Source: Oscillospiraceae bacterium
GTDB taxonomy: Bacteria > Bacillota > Clostridia > Saccharofermentanales > Saccharofermentanaceae
Direction: 5' to 3'
Assembly (NCBI GenBank): GCA_015069205.1
Contig: SVIZ01000011.1
Location: 1-64,000 of the forward strand
Length of the DNA: 64,000 bases
Shown: positions 16,276 through 24,821 of the stretch, piece by piece
Numbering within the stretch: the first letter of the stretch is position 1
How the letters are laid out: each line of letters opens with the position of its first letter
Made by a program: the position numbers and the translations under genes
Notes under the pieces: generated by a model
What the model was told of the DNA's origin: nothing
The model's database searches: none
Seen by the model: only the letters and a program-made list of their open reading frames with translations

Positions 16276-17403
16276 ATGAGCGTAAATATCAACGAGATGC
16301 CCAAGATCGGATTCGGTCTTATGAGACTTCCGGAGAATGATGGTGTAATAGATATCGACAAGGTCAGCAAGATGGCCGATGCGTATCTTGAAGCAGGCTT
16401 CAACTATTTCGACACCGCATATGTTTATCACGGCGGCAACTCCGAGAAGGCCGTCAAGGAAGCGATTGTCAAGAGACATCCGAGAGAGTCTTTTACACTC
16501 GCTACAAAGCTTCCGGCATGGTTCATTCATTCAGAGGAAGACAGGGATAAGATCTTCAATGAGCAGCTCGAAAGATGCGGCGTTGATTATTTCGATTACT
16601 ATCTCCTGCACAGCATTGAAGACGGCAACAACTACGACACATACGTAAAATACGACTGCTTTAACTGGGGTATTCAGAAGAAGGCTGAAGGCAAGATCCG
16701 TCATTTCGGATTCTCATATCACGGAACACCCGAACTGCTCGTAAAGATCCTCGACAGTCATCCTGAGGTCGAGTTCGTTCAGATCCAGCTCAACTATATC
16801 GACTGGGATAACTCCATCGTTCATTCAGGCGAGCTCTATAAGATCCTCGCTGAGAGAAATATTCCGATCATCGTCATGGAACCCTGCAAGGGTGGTAAGC
16901 TCGCAAACCTTGATGAAGAATGTTCTGCAATCCTGAAGAACATCCGTCCGGACAAGTCAATGGCTTCATGGGCATTCAGATTTGTCGGCAGCCTTCCCGG
17001 AGTTGCAACGATCTTAAGCGGTATGTCCACAGAAGATCAGATGGCTGATAACATGAATACCTTTAAGAATTTCGAGCCTCTGACAGATGAGGACAAGAAG
17101 GCGATCGACGAAGTTGTTGAAGCTATGTCCCGTGTTGAACTGATCGGCTGTACGGCATGTAAGTATTGCGTTGAAGGTTGTCCTGCAGGTATCAGCATTC
17201 CCGATGTTATCAGTGCGATCAATACAGCCAGAAAATTCCCGGGTGACATGAGACCTCAGTTTTTCTACAACGGTCTGGTTGACAGATACAGCCATGCCTC
17301 AGACTGTATCGGATGCGGCCAGTGCGAAGGCGTATGCCCGCAGCATCTTCCTATCATCGAGATCCTTAAGGAAGCCGTCGAAAAGTTTGAAGCCAAGGGC
17401 TGA
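16276..17403 (+). CDS. Aldo/keto reductase with C-terminal [4Fe-4S] ferredoxin-like domain
   Basis: A 375-residue oxidoreductase. Residues ~8-280 form an aldo/keto reductase barrel (IGFGLMRLPENDG, catalytic-type D48/Y53 region FNYFDTAYVYHGG, LLHSIEDG). The C-terminus adds two cysteine clusters, CTACKYCVEGCPAGI (residues ~295-309) and CIGCGQCEGVCPQHL (~337-351), that should hold two [4Fe-4S] clusters. This architecture is common in anaerobes; substrates are not known. The ATG follows AGGAGGTG. It stands alone, with the bidirectional terminator at 17431-17474 behind it. Confidence 0.92.
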   Translation: MSVNINEMPKIGFGLMRLPENDGVIDIDKVSKMADAYLEAGFNYFDTAYVYHGGNSEKAVKEAIVKRHPRESFTLATKLPAWFIHSEEDRDKIFNEQLERCGVDYFDYYLLHSIEDGNNYDTYVKYDCFNWGIQKKAEGKIRHFGFSYHGTPELLVKILDSHPEVEFVQIQLNYIDWDNSIVHSGELYKILAERNIPIIVMEPCKGGKLANLDEECSAILKNIRPDKSMASWAFRFVGSLPGVATILSGMSTEDQMADNMNTFKNFEPLTDEDKKAIDEVVEAMSRVELIGCTACKYCVEGCPAGISIPDVISAINTARKFPGDMRPQFFYNGLVDRYSHASDCIGCGQCEGVCPQHLPIIEILKEAVEKFEAKG

Positions 17404-17430
17404 TCAGGATACTAATCAAACAGTAAATTT

Positions 17431-17474
17431 AAAAACCGTCCGGTTCCTTTGTGAGGTTCCGGACGGTATTTTTA
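17431..17474. terminator. Bidirectional intrinsic terminator
   Basis: ACCGTCCGG (17435-17443) pairs perfectly with CCGGACGGT (17459-17467), flanked by AAAAA on the left and TATTTTT on the right. It serves the aldo/keto reductase gene and the convergent hydrolase gene. Confidence 0.88.
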
Positions 17475-17488
17475 TGAAACGTTATTTA

Positions 17489-19048
17489 TCAGAGTGACAG
17501 CGACTTAAGGTATGCCTTAACGTCAGCGGCAAATTCATGAGGGTGGTCGCCCTGAACGTTGTGATTTCCGCCCGGGATCAGGATGTAATCCGCGCCGATC
17601 ATCTCAGCATATTCGATCATGACCTCATGTGAGCATGACCAGTCGTCGGAACCTGAGATGAAATAGACCGGAACCTCATAACTTGTCTGTGCCGTAAGGT
17701 CTGCGTTAAGACAGGTGTCGACAAGTTTGCCCTGAAGATTCATTACTTCTTCCTCACTCATTGTGGCCGTGTACCAGAGAAGATCGTCAGTGCCTAAATA
17801 AGGTGATTCCAAAGCGCCCAGGATGACCTGCGAAAAGTCCGGATACGGGTGATACTGCATCGCGAGATTGGAGACTTCGTTGGAGTTTTCATACGAAGGA
17901 TCATTTAAGTATTTCTCATAGGCTTCTTTCATTGCCGTAGTATCTTCGCCTGCAGCTTCTGCTATGGCAAGAGCGTCTTCATATTCGGATGTGGTGGAGA
18001 GCCTGTCGTTTACGAACTGGCCGACACCGATGTATGCCGCAACCTTTTCGGGATGGTCGTAAACATATGTAGCGCCGAGGATCGAGCCGTAAGAGTGGCC
18101 GATGATTATGATCTTGTCCTGGCCGAATCTGTCCAGCAGGTAGTCGGTGAGCACGTCAACGTCATCCAATGCCTGTTCGAAAGATACAGTCGCGTTGGAT
18201 TTGTCGTCGTTGGCGACATATGTTCTTCCGCAGCCGCGCTGGTCCCAGCAGACGAATGTGTAGTCGTCGATAAGGTCGTTTGAAAAAAGATAAGATACGT
18301 AAGAGTCAGGACTTAACGGACCGCCGTGAAGGTAAAGGATGACCGGGTTGTCCTTGCTCTTGCCGCGGATGGTGATGAACTGCTTCATTCCGTTGATATC
18401 AACATAAGTCTGCTCATCAACGCCCTTGAACGGATTGATGAAGTTGGAAAGATAATTGTAGTTTCTCTTTGCGATGTAGAAGATCGATGTTGCGGTAACT
18501 ATGATGAGCGGGATCGCGATCACGATCTGGAGCATTCCGACAAGTACCCTGGTGCCGGTCTTTTTCGGAGGTTCGTAGCCTGCTTCGCTTCTGTGCGCGA
18601 GATGGATACCGATGTGGCCGGTGCCGAGTATCAGTGACGAGATGACGATAAAGAGATTTGATGCGTAGATTCCGAGAAGGAACATGGCGATTACGGGAAG
18701 CGTTGCACCTGCAACGGGGAATCCCGCAAAAGAGGAGTACATGTCTGCCATGGTCTTCTTGCTTCTGAAATACTTAAGCCAGTATAACTCATAAAGGACC
18801 ATGCAGAGGAAGGATGCGATGAGCCAGCCGATCCACCAGGATCCGGGTCTTACATTAGTATCTTTGGTGATGAGAATCAGGCATGAGACGAGCACCTCGC
18901 CTGCGCGCTCTAAAAACAGCAGGATCCTGTTCTCGTTCTTTGCATATTCCTCATATCCTTCAGGTTTGTTTTTCGCCCAGATGATATTGGGGATAAACAG
19001 CATGGCAAGATATATCAGTCCGACATACGAAAATCCGAAATTGATCAT
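17489..19048 (-). CDS. Membrane protein with C-terminal alpha/beta hydrolase domain
   Basis: A 519-residue protein. The ATG at 19048 is preferred because GGAG lies 7 bases before it; an upstream in-frame start has no ribosome binding site. The N-terminal ~215 residues hold about six membrane helices. The rest is an alpha/beta hydrolase of the prolyl-aminopeptidase type: oxyanion HGGPL at about residue 267, CWDQRGCGRTY at ~293, nucleophile elbow GHSYGS at ~340, and the C-terminal GSDDWSC and GGNHNVQG carrying the likely Asp and His. The hydrolase should face the outside or the membrane surface. The substrate is unknown. The fusion of a multi-helix membrane part to this hydrolase is uncommon. 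Confidence 0.85.
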   Translation of the reverse strand: MINFGFSYVGLIYLAMLFIPNIIWAKNKPEGYEEYAKNENRILLFLERAGEVLVSCLILITKDTNVRPGSWWIGWLIASFLCMVLYELYWLKYFRSKKTMADMYSSFAGFPVAGATLPVIAMFLLGIYASNLFIVISSLILGTGHIGIHLAHRSEAGYEPPKKTGTRVLVGMLQIVIAIPLIIVTATSIFYIAKRNYNYLSNFINPFKGVDEQTYVDINGMKQFITIRGKSKDNPVILYLHGGPLSPDSYVSYLFSNDLIDDYTFVCWDQRGCGRTYVANDDKSNATVSFEQALDDVDVLTDYLLDRFGQDKIIIIGHSYGSILGATYVYDHPEKVAAYIGVGQFVNDRLSTTSEYEDALAIAEAAGEDTTAMKEAYEKYLNDPSYENSNEVSNLAMQYHPYPDFSQVILGALESPYLGTDDLLWYTATMSEEEVMNLQGKLVDTCLNADLTAQTSYEVPVYFISGSDDWSCSHEVMIEYAEMIGADYILIPGGNHNVQGDHPHEFAADVKAYLKSLSL

Positions 19049-19185
19049 GAAGTACTCCAAGAAAAATAAATCTTCACTATTATACCAACATTCCGAAAAG
19101 AGCGTAAAAATAAGGGTTAACAAATACTCTTTAGCGTGATAGAATTTCGGACGGGGGAGTTAACCCCCAATCCCATTATAAAAGT

Positions 19186-19347
19186 GAGGTGAATACGGTG
19201 GACGCTGGTGACAGTTGCGACAAACGAGGGAAACGCGGCCGAAATATCCTTTGTTCCTTAAAGTGCCAGTCGATGACCGTATCGGACCTTAAGGACTAAA
19301 TGATGTATCGTCACCTCTGTTTGCCCAAAGCAAAGCGGAGGTTTTTT
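19186..19347 (+). promoter_or_regulatory. Structured leader RNA of mgtE, riboswitch-like with alternative terminator
   Basis: The 334 bases between the hydrolase start and mgtE contain a folded leader. GAGGTGA (19186-19192) pairs with TCACCTC (19311-19317) to close the domain. ATACGGT (19193-19199) pairs with ACCGTAT (19276-19282), and CTGG (19205-19208) can pair with CCAG (19266-19269). The 3' strand of the closing stem is also the 5' arm of an intrinsic terminator at 19313-19347, so the two folds exclude each other. This is the layout of a transcriptional riboswitch or attenuator. I could not match it to the M-box core or other classes I remember. A GTG-started frame of 33 codons (19198-19299) overlaps it. 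A GGGGG/CCCCC hairpin lies further upstream at 19153-19168. Confidence 0.7.
19313..19347 (+). terminator. Conditional terminator in the mgtE leader
   Basis: ACCTC (19313-19317) pairs with GAGGT (19338-19342), and TTTGC (19320-19324) pairs with GCAAA (19330-19334), followed by six Ts (19342-19347). It ends 35 bp before the mgtE ATG, so it can only be conditional. Its left arm is shared with the leader's closing stem. Confidence 0.75.
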
Positions 19348-19382
19348 GTTCCCGTCGTTTGTTTACTTTTAGGAGGAGACAA

Positions 19383-20777
19383 ATGGCAGAGAAGGAAATA
19401 AGAAGAGATTATCAGGACGAGATAATCTCACTGATGAGGGGTAACGATTCCCCAAGGGTAATTCATTACAAGCTAGAAGATTATCACGCAAGTGACATCG
19501 CACAGATCTTAGAAGAGCTTAACGACACAGAGCGTAAGAAGCTTTTCAGGGTTTGCGGTAAGACACTGCTTGCCGAATCTTTCGAGTGTCTCGAAGAAGA
19601 GCAGGTAAGTGCTTACATCAATGAGATGGACATCAGGCGTGCTGCGGCAGTCATCTCGGAACTCGAGACGGACACGGCTGCCAATGTTTTAAGGGAGCTC
19701 GACAAGGAGAGAAGAGGTCTCATCATCGATGCTCTCGATACTGAAGTCAGAAAAGAGATCAGCATCATCGCTTCATACGATGAAGACGAGATCGGTTCCA
19801 AGATGACCGCAAACTTCATCCGTATCGGCCTGGACCTCACGGTCAAGCAGGCAATGAGCGCGCTCGTTACACAGGCTGAAGAGAATGACAACATCTCGAC
19901 AATCTTCGTAGAAGATGACGAGGGACTGTTCTACGGCGCTCTTACGTTGAAAGATCTCATCACGGCAAGGAGCACGACGGACCTCAACACGCTGATAGTT
20001 ACGTCGTTCCCTTACGTTTACGCCAACGAGCAGATCGATGACTGTATCGAAAAGCTCAAGGACTATTCGGAGGACTTGATCCCTGTCCTTGACGAAGACA
20101 ACAAGATACTCGGCGTTATCACATCACAGAGCATCGTCGAAGTTGTCGATGACGAGTTAGGAGAAGACTACGTCAAGCTCGCCGGACTTACTGCAGAAGA
20201 AGATATCAAGGAGCCTTTGCCCCAGAGTATCCGCAAGAGAATGCCCTGGCTTCTCATACTGCTCGGTCTCGGCATGGTCGTATCCACGCTGGTCGGTGCT
20301 TTCGAGGCGGTCATCGCACAGCTCACGATCATCATGGCATTCCAGTCACTGATCCTCGACATGGCAGGTAACGTCGGCACGCAGTCGCTCGCTGTCACGA
20401 TCAGAGTTCTCACGGACGAGAATCTCACGGCAGGTCAGAAGATCAAGCTCGTATTTAAGGAAGCAAGGGTCGGTCTGTCGGTAGGTCTTATCCTCGGTGT
20501 GGTATCGGTCATACTGATCGGCGTATATCTCATGGTGATCAAACACAGAGAGCCCCAGTTTTCTTTTGCAGTAAGCGGATGCATCGGCGCAGCTTTACTC
20601 GTCTCCATGATCTTCTCTTCGATCGTCGGAACGCTTATCCCGTTGTTCTTCAAGAAGATCAAGATAGACCCTGCAGTTGCGTCCGGACCATTGATCACAA
20701 CGCTCAACGACCTTATCGCCGTAGGCTGCTACTATGGAATGAGCTGGCTTTTGCTTATCAACGTGATGGGTTACTGA
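19383..20777 (+). CDS. mgtE: Magnesium transporter MgtE
   Basis: A 464-residue Mg2+ channel/transporter. The ATG at 19383 lies 6-7 bases after AGGAGG and is preferred over an in-frame alternative start 24 bases upstream. Residues ~1-125 are the MgtE N-domain of helical repeats (HASDIAQILEELNDTERKKL, AAAVISELETDTAANVL). Residues ~130-255 hold two CBS domains (IFVEDDEGLFYGALTLKDL, PVLDEDNKILGVITSQSI). Five membrane helices follow from ~280, with the conserved GNVGTQSLAV (about residue 327) lining the pore. Its length is normal. The upstream leader RNA predicts control by transcription termination, probably by Mg2+ status. Confidence 0.95.
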   Translation: MAEKEIRRDYQDEIISLMRGNDSPRVIHYKLEDYHASDIAQILEELNDTERKKLFRVCGKTLLAESFECLEEEQVSAYINEMDIRRAAAVISELETDTAANVLRELDKERRGLIIDALDTEVRKEISIIASYDEDEIGSKMTANFIRIGLDLTVKQAMSALVTQAEENDNISTIFVEDDEGLFYGALTLKDLITARSTTDLNTLIVTSFPYVYANEQIDDCIEKLKDYSEDLIPVLDEDNKILGVITSQSIVEVVDDELGEDYVKLAGLTAEEDIKEPLPQSIRKRMPWLLILLGLGMVVSTLVGAFEAVIAQLTIIMAFQSLILDMAGNVGTQSLAVTIRVLTDENLTAGQKIKLVFKEARVGLSVGLILGVVSVILIGVYLMVIKHREPQFSFAVSGCIGAALLVSMIFSSIVGTLIPLFFKKIKIDPAVASGPLITTLNDLIAVGCYYGMSWLLLINVMGY

Positions 20778-20782
20778 TCTTA

Positions 20783-21274
20783 TCAGAATTCCAAAGCGTA
20801 TACGTAATCGTCCATGTAAAAACCGTTGCCGATATCGTTTTTCTCTTCCCACGCAACGGTGAAGCCAAGCTTCTCATAGATCTTTACAGAAGGGTTATTC
20901 CTGTTTACATTGAGCTCGATCCTGTTAAGGCCGAGCTCTTTTGCTTTTTTCTTAAGAAATTCCAGCATGACTCTCGAAAAGCCTTTCCCGCGCTGGTCTT
21001 TATAAAGATATAACTTGCTGAGATAAAGCGCGTCCTCTCTCGGATAGAACGCGAGAAAACCGGCATTTACGCCATCGTTTTTTGCAAAATAGTAGTTGTA
21101 GCCGTGAGAGAGCTGTTCCGTAACCGCTTCAACAGACTGGAACATATCGAGCATGTAATCGTTCTGCTCTTTTCCTATTATGGGATCGTAATGCTCGCGC
21201 AAAATGGCAGTTGCCATCGCTGACATCTCTTTTATGCCTTTAACGTCGTCTAATGAAAGCTTTATAAAATCCAT
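20783..21274 (-). CDS. GNAT family N-acetyltransferase
   Basis: A 163-residue acetyltransferase. The acetyl-CoA binding signature is KDQRGKGFSRVMLEF (about residues 97-111), followed by the usual ELNVNRNNPSVKIYEKLGF. The ATG at 21274 is chosen because GGGGAG precedes it by 9 bases; an ATG 33 bases upstream has none. It is convergent with mgtE, 5 bp apart. The substrate cannot be told from sequence. Confidence 0.88.
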   Translation of the reverse strand: MDFIKLSLDDVKGIKEMSAMATAILREHYDPIIGKEQNDYMLDMFQSVEAVTEQLSHGYNYYFAKNDGVNAGFLAFYPREDALYLSKLYLYKDQRGKGFSRVMLEFLKKKAKELGLNRIELNVNRNNPSVKIYEKLGFTVAWEEKNDIGNGFYMDDYVYALEF

Positions 21275-21363
21275 CTGCCGGCTCTCCCCGAGAATTGCTT
21301 GCAACATAATAACATATTAAAAAACAAGGTATAATATCTTATAGTTCAGACACGGAGGAAACT

Positions 21364-21612
21364 ATGGAACACGTAACATTCACACCCAAGGGAGTATGCT
21401 CCATCCAGATAGATTTTGATCTGGAAGACGGCAAGCTTTACAACGTGCAGTTCGTCGGCGGCTGCAACGGCAACCTCAAGGCCATCGGCAGACTCGTCGA
21501 AGGCAAGGATGCAAAGGAAGTTGCCGGTATCTTAAGAGGCAACACCTGCGGCATGAAGGGCACATCCTGCGCTGACCAGCTCGCCAGGGCAATCGACGGG
21601 AAGGTCGGCTGA
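21364..21612 (+). CDS. TSCPD domain protein (TIGR03905 type)
   Basis: An 82-residue protein matching the small TSCPD family found in ribonucleotide reductase C-termini and as stand-alone clostridial proteins. Four cysteines (VCSI, GGCNGN, NTCGMKGTSCAD) could bind a metal. A TATAAT at 21329-21334 and GGAGG precede the ATG. Its function is unknown. Confidence 0.85.
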   Translation: MEHVTFTPKGVCSIQIDFDLEDGKLYNVQFVGGCNGNLKAIGRLVEGKDAKEVAGILRGNTCGMKGTSCADQLARAIDGKVG

Positions 21613-21705
21613 TAAAGGCTTTTACATTATGTTTTCGAGGTCCCGGTGCAACAAGCCGGGACTTAAATCTGTTTTATAAGTAGAAAACCTTGGGAGGGAA
21701 TTCTT

Positions 21706-22686
21706 ATGAAACTTACAAAGATGATCGCATCAGTTCTGACAGGCTCGCTTTGCTTGTCCGTATTCTGCTGTGGCTGTACGAACACCAGAGAGACGGAAGA
21801 CAATAAACCGGTAGTAGATGAACTTCCCGAAGATGAGGTCCTTATCAGATCAAGCCACAAGAACGGCGCATGGGGATATGACAGCAGCGTGAATTACGTG
21901 TTTTCTGACGGCAACGTGTACAGTTCCAGCGAGTCCTTTGAAGGCTACTATGCATATGGTCAGAATAATCTTACTGAAGAGGACAGGATCGCGCTTCTTA
22001 AGAAGTACACCAAACCCAGAGCTTATATAGATGAGAACCAGCTTCTCAAGATCTATCAGCAGGCTATGCAGATCGATCCGGATGCCGAATTCGTATACGA
22101 AGATCTGTATGCATGTGATGCAGGTACAAGTGTTATCGAAGTCAACGTTGACGGCGAGTGGATCACGCTCAGCGAATCAGGCGACCAGAACGGGGCACTT
22201 GATGACCGCCACGCGAAAAAGGCAAATGCTCTTATAGAAGGTGTTTTTAATACCACCGATTGGAATACGGGTGCCTCAGTCTATTCCGGGAACGAGACAT
22301 TTCTTGAGACATTCGAGTGCCCTAACGCAAGCCTCGATAATGCCAGAAGGCTCATCACGAGCGAAAAGGAACTCAGGCAGTTCGAAAAGGACACCGGCAT
22401 CAAACTGAGTGAGATGGAAGAATTCGAATACTTCACAGATTCCAGTTACGACTCTTACTCTTATCTCTGCATAGGTGTTGAGATCATCCAGTACGACAAC
22501 TACATGAGCCTTGATGAAGTCTCCGCCGACGCATTCATCGTCTCCCCGGATTACACGGGCTTTGCTCTCGTCGAAGATCCCCAGGTCGATATCTCCGATG
22601 AAATCGTCGAACAGAAAACCTACTGCTACGTCGTCATACTGCCGGGATACGACCTGAGCGTCTACGAAGATTTCTTACATCACTGA
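21706..22686 (+). CDS. Predicted lipoprotein of unknown function
   Basis: A 326-residue protein with a lipoprotein signal (ASVLTGSLCLSVFCCGC, cleavage before Cys at about residue 24) and an acidic, tyrosine- and aspartate-rich mature part. No conserved motif is recognised. A GGGAGG site precedes the ATG. It is transcribed alone and followed by a strong terminator. The high content of acidic residues suggests a surface-exposed, perhaps cation-binding protein, but that is only an impression. Confidence 0.78.
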   Translation: MKLTKMIASVLTGSLCLSVFCCGCTNTRETEDNKPVVDELPEDEVLIRSSHKNGAWGYDSSVNYVFSDGNVYSSSESFEGYYAYGQNNLTEEDRIALLKKYTKPRAYIDENQLLKIYQQAMQIDPDAEFVYEDLYACDAGTSVIEVNVDGEWITLSESGDQNGALDDRHAKKANALIEGVFNTTDWNTGASVYSGNETFLETFECPNASLDNARRLITSEKELRQFEKDTGIKLSEMEEFEYFTDSSYDSYSYLCIGVEIIQYDNYMSLDEVSADAFIVSPDYTGFALVEDPQVDISDEIVEQKTYCYVVILPGYDLSVYEDFLHH

Positions 22687-22690
22687 TATG

Positions 22691-22718
22691 AAGGATGTCC
22701 CGCGGGGCATCCTTTTTT
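22691..22718 (+). terminator. Intrinsic terminator after the 21706 lipoprotein gene
   Basis: AAGGATG (22691-22697) pairs with CATCCTT (22708-22714) over a CCCGCGGG core and is followed by TTTTTT. It starts 4 bp after the stop codon. Confidence 0.85.
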
Positions 22719-22781
22719 GTGTTTGATTTCTCGATTATTCGCAGCTGCTAAAAGCCGTGTTCTATTTTTCCCGTTTTACTG

Positions 22782-22849
22782 CGATGTACATTTTTCGCGG
22801 TTTTCGACTCGAAAATTGCACAAAAACAGCTTTTTATGCAATTTTTGAC
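22782..22849 (+). repeat. Palindromic intergenic repeat, copy C (right end missing)
   Basis: It starts with CGATGTACATTTTT and continues with the same TTTTCGACTCGAAAATTGCA and AAAAACAGCTTTTTATGCAA segments as copies A and D, then diverges after about 68 bp. The closing AAAAATGTACATCG is absent. It lies between two convergent genes, between their terminators. Confidence 0.75.
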
Positions 22850-22905
22850 CATTTTTTAGGGAATTGCGGCTATTGAGCGTGGCCGCATCTTTTATCACCC
22901 CATCG

Positions 22906-22937
22906 AAAAGGGATGCCTCACTTCACTGAGACATCCC
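22906..22937 (-). terminator. Intrinsic terminator for the lipid kinase operon
   Basis: GGGATG (22910-22915) with CATCCC (22932-22937) and CTCA with TGAG form a stem. On the minus strand it is followed by TTTT. It lies 25 bp after the stop of the minus-strand kinase gene. Confidence 0.75.
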
Positions 22938-22962
22938 TATTCAAATCAATTAATTACCCGAA

Positions 22963-23814
22963 TTACTTATACGCAGTATATGTCGTTACGTTAAGCACGG
23001 TCTCGCCGTCGATCTGGAGAGCGACAGGGCGGTCAAATGTGACTGTGATCTTGTGGCCTGTCTTTACCTCAACGACTTTGGTGTGGTTGATGTGCTTGCC
23101 CTTGAAGATGGAAGGGAAGATAGCAAGTGTTCTGATCTTGCCGCTGCCGTGGAAAAGGAGCAGTGAGAGGAGACGGTCCTTGCCAAGACGGTCCTGGGCG
23201 GGTGTGGCGATCATGCCGCCGCCGTAATAACGTCCGTTCATTGAAGGCGCGAGCCATACTTTCTGATAAGAGAACTTCTGACCATCAACATCGATCTCTG
23301 CGTTTGTGGGCTTGTAGTGGAAGAGCAGTCCCTTGATGGCGATTCCGGCGTAGTCGATCTTCTCCTTGCCGGCTTCTCTCATCTGGTCGCCGACTTCGCA
23401 GCAGTAACCGTCGATGCCGTAGCCGATACCGTTGATGAAGCGCTTCTTCATGCCATTAACTTCGACGAAGGGGAGGTCCTTGATGTATTCGTTGATCTGT
23501 ACCGGAGCATCGCCGACCTTCTTGCCCAGGTCGTTCCAGAAGTCGTTGCCTGTTCCTGTAGGGAAGAAGTAGAGAGGCTGTACGATGTCGATCCCGTCGG
23601 TGTTGTTGATGAAGCGGTTGAGCGTACCGTCGCCGCCGCAGAGATAGAGTTCGTCATCAGGATTGAGACCTGCAAAGAAAGCATTGGCATCGGTGATCTT
23701 TGTGACGTCCTCGAAAACCAGTTCCTTGCCGCTTAAGAAGGGCTTGATCTCTTCTGCTTTGGTCTTGCCGGTTCCGTTTCCGGAAAGGCTGTTATACAGT
23801 ACGTAGGTTGACAT
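22963..23814 (-). CDS. Diacylglycerol kinase family lipid kinase
   Basis: A 283-residue kinase with the DAGK catalytic domain: YNSLSGNG near the N-terminus, the nucleotide-binding GGDGTLNRF at about residue 62, and FPTGTGNDFW at ~87. It probably phosphorylates diacylglycerol or a related lipid at the membrane. ATG 23814 is preferred because GAGGAGGAG lies just upstream. It overlaps the 3' end of the acyltransferase gene by 23 bp, so the two are translationally coupled and likely act in phospholipid recycling. Confidence 0.9.
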   Translation of the reverse strand: MSTYVLYNSLSGNGTGKTKAEEIKPFLSGKELVFEDVTKITDANAFFAGLNPDDELYLCGGDGTLNRFINNTDGIDIVQPLYFFPTGTGNDFWNDLGKKVGDAPVQINEYIKDLPFVEVNGMKKRFINGIGYGIDGYCCEVGDQMREAGKEKIDYAGIAIKGLLFHYKPTNAEIDVDGQKFSYQKVWLAPSMNGRYYGGGMIATPAQDRLGKDRLLSLLLFHGSGKIRTLAIFPSIFKGKHINHTKVVEVKTGHKITVTFDRPVALQIDGETVLNVTTYTAYK

Positions 23815-24553
23815 TATCGTTCTCCTCCTCGTTATTATCGATATAAGCAAGCATGAGATTTCTTGCATAATCGGAGATCTCGTTGCAGCGCTGTGCCTTT
23901 ACGTCTTCGGCAGACACCACGTCTAAGACCTCAAAATAAACGTCACTCTTATGAAGCGGGAAATTCTTGCGGATCATGTCGGCACCCTTGATGCCGCAGA
24001 TGACAACCGGAACGTTTGCCTTCTGTGCGATCTTGAAGATTCCGCTGTGGAAAGGAAGAAGTCCTTCACCGAAGTTTCTTGTTCCTTCCGGATATACTGC
24101 CATGGATACTTCATCGTTCCTGAGGAGCTCAGCTGCCTTGTTGACAGTCTCCATTGCCTTCCTCGGATTCTCACGGTCTATTGCGAGGAAGCAGCACTTT
24201 CTTATGATGTTGCCCCAGAAAGGAACGTGAAAATTCTCTTCCTTGGAAATGAAGGCGAGGTCATAGTCCTTGAACATGTACCATGTCGTGATCGGATCTA
24301 ATTTGGATTTGTGGTTGCAGACGAGAAGAAATCTCTGATTCTGGGGAATCTTGTCCATTCCTTTGGTGTGCAGATGCACGCGCCCGAAAAACACCAGGAT
24401 CCAGGTCGAGCTGTTAAGGAGCCAACGGTAATAGCCGTTGTGCTTGTCATAGAACTTCTTGGAATCAACCAGGCACGCGCTGACCATCAGGAGAAGTGCG
24501 TACTGGAGGACACCGAAGATCAGAAAAATAAATAACCAAAGTATATATTTCAT
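23792..24553 (-). CDS. plsC: 1-acyl-sn-glycerol-3-phosphate acyltransferase (PlsC family)
   Basis: A 253-residue membrane-bound acyltransferase forming phosphatidic acid. The catalytic HX4D is NHKSKLD (about residue 81), and the substrate-binding block is YPEGTRNFGEG (about 149-159). An N-terminal membrane segment lies at ~3-25. Its length is typical. It is the first gene of a two-gene minus-strand operon with the lipid kinase. The 268-bp gap upstream (24554-24821) holds nothing else that I can support apart from an AT-rich stretch before the xylanase. Confidence 0.9.
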   Translation of the reverse strand: MKYILWLFIFLIFGVLQYALLLMVSACLVDSKKFYDKHNGYYRWLLNSSTWILVFFGRVHLHTKGMDKIPQNQRFLLVCNHKSKLDPITTWYMFKDYDLAFISKEENFHVPFWGNIIRKCCFLAIDRENPRKAMETVNKAAELLRNDEVSMAVYPEGTRNFGEGLLPFHSGIFKIAQKANVPVVICGIKGADMIRKNFPLHKSDVYFEVLDVVSAEDVKAQRCNEISDYARNLMLAYIDNNEEENDNVNLRTV

Positions 24554-24821
24554 CTGAACACCACCATTACGACAATCATAGCAGAAAGGAAATTATCTTG
24601 ATAATCAAATTTTTGAATCTCTGTTCGTTAAGTTAGCTAAATCAAAAATACATAAATTGCGGACAATAGCAATATCTGTAAAGTGGAGATGGCAGCCTGA
24701 CGGAAATTTGTGCTTATTTTTAGGCAATGCCCCTTATCCAAGTTGATTGTTTGCTTAACCATTCTTGCTGTATCATTTATTTTGACAAGAAGCAAAAATA
24801 AAATTGTTTCGTGGAGGTAAT

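Noticed and set aside
19186..19317. M-box (ykoK) Mg2+ riboswitch before mgtE
   Set aside because: I looked for the GGTGAGGCTCCT and ACGCCAA-type core segments of the M-box and could not find them. The closing helix also competes with the terminator in the opposite sense. Kept as unclassified.
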